Made by a program: the position numbers and the translations under genes. Below the pieces are notes generated by a model, which saw nothing but the letters and a program-made list of their open reading frames with translations, did no database searches and was not told the origin of the DNA. DNA of 50,104 nt from Lentisphaeria bacterium (GTDB lineage Bacteria; Verrucomicrobiota; Lentisphaeria; Victivallales; UBA1829): contig JAFVTF010000062.1 of assembly GCA_017503375.1 (NCBI GenBank), positions 1 to 50,104 on the forward strand, given 5' to 3'. Of this stretch, positions 41,950 through 49,293 are shown one piece after another. Each line of letters begins with the position of its first letter. Within the stretch, counting starts at the first letter, position 1.

Positions 41950-43614
41950 TTACCAGGTAACTTCCCCGGTTTCAGCATGATGCCGCAGAATATCCCGCTT
42001 GATTTTTCCGGAAGTTGTTTTCGGGAAGCTTGTCACAAATTCGATTTCTCTGGGATATTTGTACGGTGCGCTGTGCTGTTTGGCAAACTGCTGAATTTCC
42101 CGGACCATAGATTCTGTCGGGTCATAACCTTCATTGAGACGGATATATGCTTTGACCTTGGAACCTCTGATCGGGTCGGGAGCACCTACAACTGCACACT
42201 CGCAGACAGCTGGATGGTTCATTAGCACTTCTTCCACTTCCACCGGACCGATCCGGTAACCGGAACTCTTGATGATATCATCGCTTCGACCGACAAAGTA
42301 GAAGTAGCCATCCTCATCCTGATAAGCCTTGTCACCGGTGTAATAATAACCGTTGACAAAACATTTTGCATTTTCTTCATCATTTTTGAGATATTTTTTA
42401 AGCAGTCCGACAGGTGCACCGTTTTTCAGGTTGACAGCGATTCTTCCTGTTTCTCCCTGAGGAACGACCATTCCGTCATCGTCATGGAGTTCAATATCCC
42501 ATCCGGGTGCCGCTTTTCCGATTGAGCCGGGTTTCGTGTCGATATCAGCAAAGTTTGCGATCATACAGACAGTTTCAGTCTGACCGTAACCTTCCCGGAG
42601 CGTGAGCCCTGTTCCTTCTTTCCAGAGTTTGATGGTATCTGTCTGAAGGGGTTCTCCAGCGGTGACACTCTTCTTGAGTTCCCGCAAGTCAAAACGGGTC
42701 AAGTCGCTGATTACCAACATTCTGAAAATCGTCGGCGGAGCACAGAAACTTGTGATATTGTATTTTTCAATGATCGGGAGGATTTCATCCGGATTGAATT
42801 TTCCCCGGATATCATAGACAAACACACAGCAGCCGATAATCCACTGTCCGAAATAGTTGCCCCAGAGATTTTTTGCCCAGCCTGCATCGGAGACTGCGTA
42901 ATGCAGATCGTTCGCATCCAGACCATGCCACATTTCTGCTGTGATCCGGTGTGCAAGGGGGTAATCATGAGTATGCATCACCAGTTTCGGATATTTGCTT
43001 GTTCCGGAAGTGAAAGAGAGAAGCAGAGGATCCGAGGATTTTGTTTTGACAGGGAAAATCGTTTTTACCATGGTCGCAGAAAGAGTTCTGCTTTCGATTT
43101 CCTTCTGGTAATTGATCCATCCGGGCAGTTCTCCGTCAATGATGATTCGCAGATTCATCAAAGGACAATCATCATAAATTTCATCAAATTTCGGCGCATT
43201 TTCCATGTCGGAAATAACGACTTTGAATTTTGCGAAGTTGATTCTCTGGCGGAGTTCTTCCGGAGTGCAGAGCGTTGGGGTGGAACATTGAACGGCCCCC
43301 AGTTTGATCAGAGCCAGAGAGAATACCCACCATTCCGGTACGCGGGGCAGCATGAGAAGAACTCTGTCACCCTTGCAAACCCCGTTTTTGCAGAGAAGAT
43401 TTGCTGCAAGATTGGAGAGACGGCTGAAATCATAATAAGTGAGACGGCGTTCATCCCCATGCTGATTGACCCAGATCATTGCAAGACGGTTCCGGTCTTC
43501 TCTTGCCCGTTTATCGACAATATCGTACGCAAAGTTGAAATATTCCGGTCGTTCCAGCGGTTTTGTTCTGAATTCATGATCCGGGTTAATTGCCTTGAAT
43601 GTTGTGTCTTTCAT
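41950..43614 (-). CDS. AMP-forming acyl-CoA synthetase (medium-chain/acetyl-CoA synthetase-like)
   Basis: The protein has the full adenylate-forming motif set: SFTSGTSKYPKLVMHTH (P-loop), EGYGQTE, YYTGDKAYQDEDGYFYFVGR, SSGYRIGPVEVEE and the catalytic lysine in KTTSGKIKRD. It activates a short- or medium-chain carboxylate to its CoA ester in the cytoplasm. With the ATG at 43614 it has 554 residues, the usual family length. An upstream ATG at 43680 adds 22 residues and has a better AGGAG site, but that site would sit at the expected transcription start of the promoter at 43698-43726. The start is therefore uncertain. Co-transcribed with rsmE. Confidence 0.88.
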   Translation of the reverse strand: MKDTTFKAINPDHEFRTKPLERPEYFNFAYDIVDKRAREDRNRLAMIWVNQHGDERRLTYYDFSRLSNLAANLLCKNGVCKGDRVLLMLPRVPEWWVFSLALIKLGAVQCSTPTLCTPEELRQRINFAKFKVVISDMENAPKFDEIYDDCPLMNLRIIIDGELPGWINYQKEIESRTLSATMVKTIFPVKTKSSDPLLLSFTSGTSKYPKLVMHTHDYPLAHRITAEMWHGLDANDLHYAVSDAGWAKNLWGNYFGQWIIGCCVFVYDIRGKFNPDEILPIIEKYNITSFCAPPTIFRMLVISDLTRFDLRELKKSVTAGEPLQTDTIKLWKEGTGLTLREGYGQTETVCMIANFADIDTKPGSIGKAAPGWDIELHDDDGMVVPQGETGRIAVNLKNGAPVGLLKKYLKNDEENAKCFVNGYYYTGDKAYQDEDGYFYFVGRSDDIIKSSGYRIGPVEVEEVLMNHPAVCECAVVGAPDPIRGSKVKAYIRLNEGYDPTESMVREIQQFAKQHSAPYKYPREIEFVTSFPKTTSGKIKRDILRHHAETGEVTW

Positions 43615-43697
43615 AAAATCTCTCTTTCCATTTAAGCCGGAAATGTTGTTCCCCGAAGAAAAAACATGCCGTTCCGACATTAATTTCTACTCCTGAT

Positions 43698-43726
43698 AAT
43701 TTATCACAACTTTTTTTGAATTGCAA
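43698..43726 (-). promoter_or_regulatory. promoter of the acyl-CoA synthetase-rsmE operon
   Basis: On the minus strand, TTGCAA (43721-43726), a 17-bp spacer and TAAATT (43698-43703). Confidence 0.5.
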
Positions 43727-43801
43727 GAAAAAATTTTTTTTTTGTTGGAAAAATCGTCTGTTTTGAACTGTCTTAACCATTTTTTGCTGAGTGAAATCTC
43801 T

Positions 43802-43830
43802 GATATTCTGTTTGCAAAAAACAGAATATC
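43802..43830. promoter_or_regulatory. 12-bp perfect inverted repeat over the -35 of the EamA gene promoter
   Basis: GATATTCTGTTT (43802-43813) pairs with AAACAGAATATC (43819-43830) around GCAAA. It covers the -35 and the start of the spacer, as for a repressor site. Confidence 0.55.
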
Positions 43831-43840
43831 ATGCTATATT
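43812..43840 (+). promoter_or_regulatory. promoter of the EamA transporter gene
   Basis: TTGCAA (43812-43817), a 17-bp spacer and TATATT (43835-43840), about 40 bp before the ATG. Confidence 0.65.
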
Positions 43841-43879
43841 AAATTTTTGGCTTGATAATTATAAACAAGGAGCTTTATC

Positions 43880-44797
43880 ATGAATACAATTGCATTCGGT
43901 TTGATCGTACTTTCCATTCTGATGCACAGTCTGTGGCATTTCCTTTGCAAAAGCAGCGGAAAATCATCCATGGCATTTTTTGCATTGTTCTCCACTTCGC
44001 TGTTTTTGACAATGCTCCCATTTGCTTTATGTTCCGGGTTGCTGCCGAATCTGCCGTTGAGTGTGGTTAAGTTTGCCATCGGTGGTGCTTTGAGCGGTGC
44101 GATTTGCAATGTGGGGCTGATGCTTGCTTATAAATATTGCGATATTTCATTGGCTTATCCGATGGCACGGGCTTTGCCTGTGTTTCTGACCATGGTTGCA
44201 ACCGTGACTTTCGGTTGGGGAAAACCGCTTTCCACCTTCGCTATCGTCGGGATGATCGTGATCTTTTCCGGATGTCTTACTATGGCATTTTCCGGAAATT
44301 CCAGCGCAAAAACAATGAAAGAAAAACTGATCTTTCTGAAACGGGGACTTGTTGGGATCTTGATCGCCGCCTGTGCAACGACGTCTTATACTATCATTGA
44401 TAAATATGGCATTGATGCCATCATGAAATTCGCTCCGGATACCAACAAACTTCTTGTTGCCGGAACTTATTCATGTGTCCGTGAAATGACAGCCATGGTC
44501 TGCATGTGGCTGATTGTCGGAGGACAGAAAGTTATGAAGAAAGATGAAGGCGTTTTGCGGGATTTGATGAAAAAATATCATCCGTATGCAGCCGGTTTTT
44601 TTGCCGCTCTGGCATACGTTCTTGTTCTTGTAGCAATGAATTTTGTGACAAATGTGAGCTTTGTTCAGGCGTTCCGTCAGCTGAGTTTGCCATTGAGTGC
44701 ATTCCTCGGATATCTTATTCTGAAAGAAAAAATTGCACCTGTCCGCTGGATTGGGCTCTCTCTGATCATGGCGGGGCTGATTTTGAGCGTGCTGTAA
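43880..44797 (+). CDS. EamA/DMT-superfamily membrane transporter
   Basis: The 305-residue protein is strongly hydrophobic, with about ten predicted membrane segments in two five-helix halves, the hallmark of the drug/metabolite transporter superfamily. Each half ends in a typical final helix (WGKPLSTFAIVGMIVIFSGCLTM and LKEKIAPVRWIGLSLIMAGL). It sits in the inner membrane and exports or imports a small metabolite that cannot be deduced. AAGGAG lies 7 nt before the ATG. The promoter carries a 12-bp inverted repeat over the -35, so it is probably repressed by a regulator encoded elsewhere. It is a single-gene unit. Confidence 0.87.
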   Translation: MNTIAFGLIVLSILMHSLWHFLCKSSGKSSMAFFALFSTSLFLTMLPFALCSGLLPNLPLSVVKFAIGGALSGAICNVGLMLAYKYCDISLAYPMARALPVFLTMVATVTFGWGKPLSTFAIVGMIVIFSGCLTMAFSGNSSAKTMKEKLIFLKRGLVGILIAACATTSYTIIDKYGIDAIMKFAPDTNKLLVAGTYSCVREMTAMVCMWLIVGGQKVMKKDEGVLRDLMKKYHPYAAGFFAALAYVLVLVAMNFVTNVSFVQAFRQLSLPLSAFLGYLILKEKIAPVRWIGLSLIMAGLILSVL

Positions 44798-45004
44798 GAA
44801 TTTTTTCAAATTCTGTTTGGAGTCCGGAGCTGTCCAATATAGTGGTGCAGAGGTCGGCAGAACCGGAGGAGACTGGGCATTTTGTACAGAGAGAACAGAG
44901 AGAACTGAGTCAACGGAGAGTTTTTTCTGTTTTGCAAGGTCTTTTGGATAGAAAATAAAAAATTCCTCTTTCGCGGCGGTGCAACTCCTTTTCGACCGTT
45001 CCCA

Positions 45005-45025
45005 CCGTACACTCGGTACACTCCG
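45005..45025 (-). repeat. CGGAGTGTAC-type short repeat, copy 1
   Basis: In reverse, CGGAGTGTACCGAGTGTACG is the same as 50019-50038 but for one base. It lies in the gap 44798-45063, which otherwise holds AT-rich and purine-rich sequence without a convincing gene. Confidence 0.4.
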
Positions 45026-45063
45026 TACTCTCCGTTCTTTCCCGGAAGTGCGTTTTGGTGGAA

Positions 45064-45200
45064 TGAGCAGGTCGATTCCGGTTTTCTGAAAAATTTTTAT
45101 TGATTTTTTTTCTGACAGGGTGTATATTATTCGCATATATAAAAAAACTGGGAATTATTTGCAATTATGAATTTTTTGAAGAAGATAGCAAAAGGCAGTA
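45064..45200 (+). repeat. duplicated clc promoter and first codons, left copy
   Basis: This segment carries the promoter TTGATT-17-TATATT (45100-45105, 45123-45128) and the ATG at 45167. It matches 46430-46565: the last 34 bases from the ATG on are identical, while the upstream part has diverged but keeps both promoter boxes and their spacing. Confidence 0.75.
45100..45128 (+). promoter_or_regulatory. orphaned copy of the clc promoter
   Basis: TTGATT (45100-45105), a 17-bp spacer and TATATT (45123-45128). It now reads into the hairpin repeats and the transposase gene. Confidence 0.55.
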
Positions 45201-45445
45201 ATAGGAATAAAAAACCAAAAGCCCTGAAAGGGCGACAGAATAAAAACCTGTCCAAAGATATGCATGTAGCTTTGGGAGCACGCAATTTTCTGCCGCCCTT
45301 ACAGGGCTTGGATGTGCTATCTTGTAATATTCCCAGGGTTGCACGGTCTTATGACCGCTTAACCCTGGGCTGTGGACTGTCGCCCCGTTGGGGCTGCTTT
45401 GAGATTAGGAACACGGCTCTGCCGGAAAACCCTGAATTGGCGTAA
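45167..45445 (+). pseudogene. 5' stub of clc fused to repeat sequence
   Basis: The first 11 codons (MNFLKKIAKGS) are those of the intact ClC gene at 46532. The frame then runs into the hairpin repeat unit and codes for nothing recognisable until a stop at 45445. This is what remains of the gene start after insertion of the transposase cassette, not a functional gene. Confidence 0.65.
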
Positions 45446-45545
45446 GATCACAGTTCGGTGTAAGCGGAAAATAAACAAATAAGCCCTGAAAGGGCGTAAG
45501 ATCACAGCCCAGGGATAGCAGCCTGCAAGGATGCGTATCCCTAGG
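45199..45545 (+). repeat. hairpin-rich repeat unit 1 (347 bp)
   Basis: The unit begins TAATAGGAATAAAAAACC and holds several palindromes: GCCCTGAAAGGGC twice, GCCCTTACAGGGC, an imperfect large hairpin at 45332-45369, GCCCCGTTGGGGC, and a CCCAGGGATA...TATCCCTAGG pair at the end. It is followed directly by unit 2. Confidence 0.8.
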
Positions 45546-45893
45546 TAATAGGAATAAAAAACCAAAAGCCCTGAAAGGGCGACAGAATAAAAACCTGTCC
45601 AAAGATATGCATGTAGCTTTGAGAGCACGCAATTTTCTGCCGCCCTTTACAGGGCTTGGATGTGCTATCTTGTAATATCCCCAGGGTTGCGCGGTCTCAT
45701 GACCGCGCAACCCTGGGCTGTGGTCTGTCGCCCCGTTGGGGCTGCTTTGAGATTAGGAACACGGCTCTGCCGGAAAACCCTGAAGTGGCGTAAGATCACA
45801 GTTCGGTATAAGCGGAAAATAAACAAATAAGCCCTGAAAGGGCGTAAGATCACAGCCCAGGGATAGCAGCCTGCAAGGATGCGTATCCCTGGG
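45546..45893 (+). repeat. hairpin-rich repeat unit 2 (348 bp)
   Basis: Nearly identical to unit 1. Its central palindrome is perfect: CCCAGGGTTGCGCGGTC (45680-45696) pairs over 17 bp with 45701-45717 around TCAT. Open frames on either strand through the unit are artefacts of the repeat. Confidence 0.8.
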
Positions 45894-45937
45894 TAATAGG
45901 AATAAAAACCCAAAAGCCCTGAAAGGGCGACAGAATA
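45894..45937 (+). repeat. partial third repeat unit leading into the transposase gene
   Basis: The first ~44 bases of the unit, including one GCCCTGAAAGGGC hairpin, lie just before the transposase start, so the repeats and the transposase gene form one cassette. Confidence 0.75.
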
Positions 45938-45948
45938 GAGGTTCAGTC

Positions 45949-46401
45949 ATGTCACAATCATTATCATCTATCTATATTCATATCATTTTTTCCACAAAAC
46001 AACGGACCTCTTTTCTTGATTCATCGATCCGTTATCGTTTGTGGCAATATATTGGCGGAATCTGTAATAAATTGGAGTCTTCCCCCATAAAAATCGGCGG
46101 AACCGATGATCATATTCACATTTTGTGTAAGTTATCCCGCAATACGGCATTGCAAACATTGGTTACCAAAATCAAGGCGGATTCTTCAAAATGGATCAAA
46201 ACAATTTCGGCGGAATATCAGGATTTTTATTGGCAATCCGGATATGGTGCGTTTTCCGTAAATCCTCAGGAATGTGATGCCGTTGTTGAGTATATTTCCA
46301 ATCAGGAACAACACCATTTGAAACGGAATTTTTGCGATGAGTTTCGTTTATTTTTGAAAAAATATAAAATTGAGTATGATGAGAAATATTTGTGGGAGTG
46401 A
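45949..46401 (+). CDS. REP-associated tyrosine transposase (Y1, IS200/IS605-like)
   Basis: The 150-residue protein is a complete single-domain Y1 transposase. The HUH motif is H55-I56-H57 in DDHIHILCKL, and the catalytic tyrosine is probably Y115 in AVVEYISNQEQHH. WQSGYGAFSVNPQ before it is typical of the REP-associated (RAYT) branch. Such enzymes cut single-stranded DNA at hairpin ends, and RAYTs act on nearby REP-type palindromes. Two tandem 348-bp hairpin units and a third partial one lie directly upstream, in line with that. No TnpB or second gene is present. The ribosome site is weak (GAGG 9-10 nt before the ATG). Confidence 0.88.
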   Translation: MSQSLSSIYIHIIFSTKQRTSFLDSSIRYRLWQYIGGICNKLESSPIKIGGTDDHIHILCKLSRNTALQTLVTKIKADSSKWIKTISAEYQDFYWQSGYGAFSVNPQECDAVVEYISNQEQHHLKRNFCDEFRLFLKKYKIEYDEKYLWE

Positions 46402-46429
46402 CTTCACTTGTTTGATTCTTTCTGCTGGA

Positions 46430-46565
46430 ATTAGCAGGTAGATTCTTTGTTTCTGAAAAAAAATATTGATTTTTTTTATAGATGGGTGTATATTACTCAA
46501 TTATAAAAAAACAGGAAACAGATTTGAAATTATGAATTTTTTGAAGAAGATAGCAAAAGGCAGTA
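46430..46565 (+). repeat. duplicated clc promoter and first codons, right copy (functional)
   Basis: Right-hand partner of 45064-45200, joined to the intact ClC gene. Identity runs from 46532 to 46565 (34 of 34), with a diverged but recognisable upstream part. Confidence 0.75.
46466..46494 (+). promoter_or_regulatory. promoter of the ClC operon
   Basis: TTGATT (46466-46471), a 17-bp spacer and TATATT (46489-46494), about 37 bp before the ATG. Confidence 0.65.
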
Positions 46566-48334
46566 TTTATGGAACTGCGGCGGTCTTGCGCGGATATATG
46601 GGCGACAAGGCTTATATTCTACTGCTCAGCGTGATCGTTGGTGTGCTTGCGGGGTTGGCGGCTGTTCTGTTGAAGGGGTCAACAGAGCTGTTTCATCACG
46701 TCGCTGATATGATTTGCGAAAAGACTGGACGGTGGATTTTGCCGTTTCTGCCCGTTGCCGGGATATTTCTTTGCGTGATCCTGGTGAAACTCTTTCTCCG
46801 GAAAGGAAAGTATGAAAAGAGCCTTTCCGGCGTGATCGTGGAAACTTCCAAAGGGACAAGTGATATCAAAAACCATCATTGCTGGTCTCACATTGTGACC
46901 AGCGGGATATGTGTCGGACTTGGCGGTTCTGCCGGATTGGAGGCGCCGATCGCTTTGACAGGTTCCGCCATCGGCAGTAATTTTTCCAAACTGGTGCGGA
47001 CCGGAGCGGAAACCAGAACTCTTCTGCTGGCATGCGGTGGAGCAGCGGGAATCAGTGCAATCTTCAACAGTCCTGTTGCAGGTGCTTTGTTTGCCTGTGA
47101 AATCCTGCTTCCTGCGTTTTCGGTTCCTGCATTGGTTCCGCTTCTGATGGCTTCAGCTTCTGCTGCGGTGGTTTCTGAAATTCTTTCCGGAAAACATCCG
47201 TTTATTGAGTCTTCCAGCGGATGGAGTACGATGAATCTTCCGTTTTATGTATTCCTCGGAGTGCTTGCCGGATTTATTTCCGCCTATACGATTTTCTTCG
47301 CCAGCCGATTGGGAAAGAAAGTCGGACGGTTTGAAAATGTGTGGCTGAAAGCCCTTTGCGGGAGCGGAATTCTTGTGGTGATGCTGTTCTTTTTCCCGGC
47401 ATTGCGCGGAGAAGGGTATGGCTTTATCGGTGCGCTTGTGGATAAAAATGAATCACTGATCATGCAGGGAAGTCCCTTGAGCGGTTTGATCAATGGAGGC
47501 TGGCTTTTCCTGCTCTGCTGCTTTGCATTGGTTCTGATGAAAGTATTTTCTTCCGTTACAACCATTGATTCCGGCGGTGACGGCGGGATTTTTGCGCCTT
47601 CCATGTTTATCGGAGCCTTCACGGGATTTTGTGTTGCACGGTTTTTCAATCTTCTGTTCCCGGTATTCGGATTGGAGTATCAGCTGAACGAAGTGAACTT
47701 TCTGGCTGTCGGGATGGGGGCTGTGATTGCGGGTGTGATGCACGCTCCCATGACAGGGATGTTTTTGATTGCAGAAATGACCGGTGGGTATAAGCTGTTT
47801 ATTCCGCTGATGATTGCGGTTTCCCTTTCCAGTTTCATTTCCAAACGCATTATGAAATACAACGTCTACAAGTCAGCGATCGCATTGAGCGGAGGTGCTC
47901 CGGAACCGAAACAATCTGCCGTTATCATGGAAAAAGTCAGCTTGCGGAATCTGGTGGAAGATAATTTTCTGTCTGTCGTTGAAACAGATACGCTGCGTAC
48001 GTTGCTGAAAAAAGTGATGGAATCCAAGCGGAATCTTTTCCCAGTGCTGGATGAAAACAGGGGGATCGCCGGAATCGTTACACTGGATGATGTGCGTCCG
48101 TTCCTGCTGGATGCCAATCTGTATGATGTTGTTCTTGTTTACGATATTATGAAGCCTGCCGGACCTTCTCTGGATGTTCATGATTCATTGGGTGCTGCGA
48201 CCAGATTGTTTGAATCGACCCGGCTGTGGCTTATTCCTGTTCTGGAAAATGGGAAATATATCGGTTTCGTTTCCAAAGCGGGAGTGTTTGATAAATACCG
48301 CGATATGCTCAGAAATCAAAGGGATTTGTTCTGA
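46532..48334 (+). CDS. ClC-family chloride channel/transporter with C-terminal CBS domains
   Basis: The 600-residue protein has the ClC membrane core (about 25-440) with the selectivity motifs: GLGGSAGLEAPIALTGSAIGS (129-149) with the gating glutamate E137, CGGAAGISAIFNSPVAGALFACE, and GDGGIFAPSMFIG. A CBS pair follows (about 455-595, VSLRNLVEDNFLSVVETDTL and VYDIMKPAGPSLDVHDSLG), which normally senses adenine nucleotides. It moves chloride across the inner membrane, perhaps with proton exchange. I start it at 46532 because MNFLKKIAKGS is duplicated upstream at 45167. The ribosome site is poor. The stop overlaps the next ATG by one base. Confidence 0.9.
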   Translation: MNFLKKIAKGSIYGTAAVLRGYMGDKAYILLLSVIVGVLAGLAAVLLKGSTELFHHVADMICEKTGRWILPFLPVAGIFLCVILVKLFLRKGKYEKSLSGVIVETSKGTSDIKNHHCWSHIVTSGICVGLGGSAGLEAPIALTGSAIGSNFSKLVRTGAETRTLLLACGGAAGISAIFNSPVAGALFACEILLPAFSVPALVPLLMASASAAVVSEILSGKHPFIESSSGWSTMNLPFYVFLGVLAGFISAYTIFFASRLGKKVGRFENVWLKALCGSGILVVMLFFFPALRGEGYGFIGALVDKNESLIMQGSPLSGLINGGWLFLLCCFALVLMKVFSSVTTIDSGGDGGIFAPSMFIGAFTGFCVARFFNLLFPVFGLEYQLNEVNFLAVGMGAVIAGVMHAPMTGMFLIAEMTGGYKLFIPLMIAVSLSSFISKRIMKYNVYKSAIALSGGAPEPKQSAVIMEKVSLRNLVEDNFLSVVETDTLRTLLKKVMESKRNLFPVLDENRGIAGIVTLDDVRPFLLDANLYDVVLVYDIMKPAGPSLDVHDSLGAATRLFESTRLWLIPVLENGKYIGFVSKAGVFDKYRDMLRNQRDLF

Positions 48335-49293
48335 TGATCCAGCTGAGCAGTAATACCATATTGGTTCTTTATTCCGATACTACCACGGAACCTTTGGATA
48401 CGGAAGATATCCGCAGCCGGATTTTCCGGGCTTGTGTTTCCGCCGGGGAAATGGATTCCTGGATCGCAGATGATCTTTCCCTTGCCGTGGAATTTTCCTT
48501 GCTGACCAAAGAACAGCGTATGATTCGTGCTGAAGAGTTGGATCAGCTGATTTTTTCAACATTGGAAGATGCCGGATATCCGGCGATTGCTGTGGAATTC
48601 CGGCGCGCGGCAAAGGCTGCACCTCCGGATTTTCTGACAGTTGCAGAAGAATCTGTCCGGCTTGTTTTGACGCAGAATCTTGCGTTGGAACCGAAACGTT
48701 TGGAAAAACTGATTCCCAGAGTGCTGAAATCTCTGGAACTGCTTGGAATGGAATACGCATCCAGAAACCTGATATTGGAACTCGGACGCCAGTTCCGGGA
48801 TACAGATTTTACTGCTTCACGGCAGCCGATCCCAGTTGGAGAACCGGAAAAAGATTCGTCCATTGTATTGCGGAAAGAGGAACTTGTATCGAAAGTTTCT
48901 CCCGAAACGGCATCTCTTTTGCGGTCCGGAGCGTTGCGGATATCCCATGTGAGCAGATTGTTCAGCGTACTGCGGATCGAACTTTCTCTGACCGCGTTTT
49001 CTGAACTGTACGGTTTGGAAAAGCCGGTGACGGAGCTTGCTTTCTGGAGTATATCTGCAAAACTGACTCAGGCAATCGACGAACTTTGCCGTCTTGCAGA
49101 TTCCGTTTGTCTGGAACGCGGAGAAAAAGATTGTACGCCGCTGCCGCTTTCATTAACGGTGCGGGATGCCGCTTCTTTTGCCGCAAGTTATATGAATGTT
49201 CCGGAAAAGTCAGCTATTGATTGTGCCGGAGGTTTGATGGGAGCGTTTACCGCTTCTCTGGAACGGCAGCCGTTCAAGGTGCAGCTTCAATGA
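48334..49293 (+). CDS. conserved-looking hypothetical protein, 319 residues
   Basis: I do not recognise this protein. It is cytoplasmic in character, mostly helical, rich in Leu, Glu and Ala. Its first ~50 residues (LYSDTTTEPLDTEDIRSRIF and following) vaguely resemble an ATP-cone fold, which is only a hint. It begins on the stop of the ClC gene (TGATG) and its own stop overlaps the DUF2293 start (ATGA). All three genes are thus translated together. The codon pattern matches its neighbours and both overlaps are exact, so it is a real gene. Confidence 0.75.
   Translation: MIQLSSNTILVLYSDTTTEPLDTEDIRSRIFRACVSAGEMDSWIADDLSLAVEFSLLTKEQRMIRAEELDQLIFSTLEDAGYPAIAVEFRRAAKAAPPDFLTVAEESVRLVLTQNLALEPKRLEKLIPRVLKSLELLGMEYASRNLILELGRQFRDTDFTASRQPIPVGEPEKDSSIVLRKEELVSKVSPETASLLRSGALRISHVSRLFSVLRIELSLTAFSELYGLEKPVTELAFWSISAKLTQAIDELCRLADSVCLERGEKDCTPLPLSLTVRDAASFAASYMNVPEKSAIDCAGGLMGAFTASLERQPFKVQLQ

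Noticed and set aside
45066..45080. tRNA T-arm-like GGTCGATTCC
   Set aside because: No acceptor stem, anticodon arm or D arm can be drawn around it. The same place in the duplicated copy has diverged.
44471..45136. Minus-strand frame of 221 codons after the EamA gene
   Set aside because: Half of it is antisense to the transporter. The rest is low-complexity and repeat-related with no ribosome site.
45199..45937. Possible CRISPR array
   Set aside because: The repeated units are 348 bp with internal palindromes and no short regular spacers, and no cas gene is nearby.
45359..45950. Four overlapping minus-strand frames of 65-101 codons
   Set aside because: They repeat each other because they lie in the tandem hairpin units, and they have no start signals.
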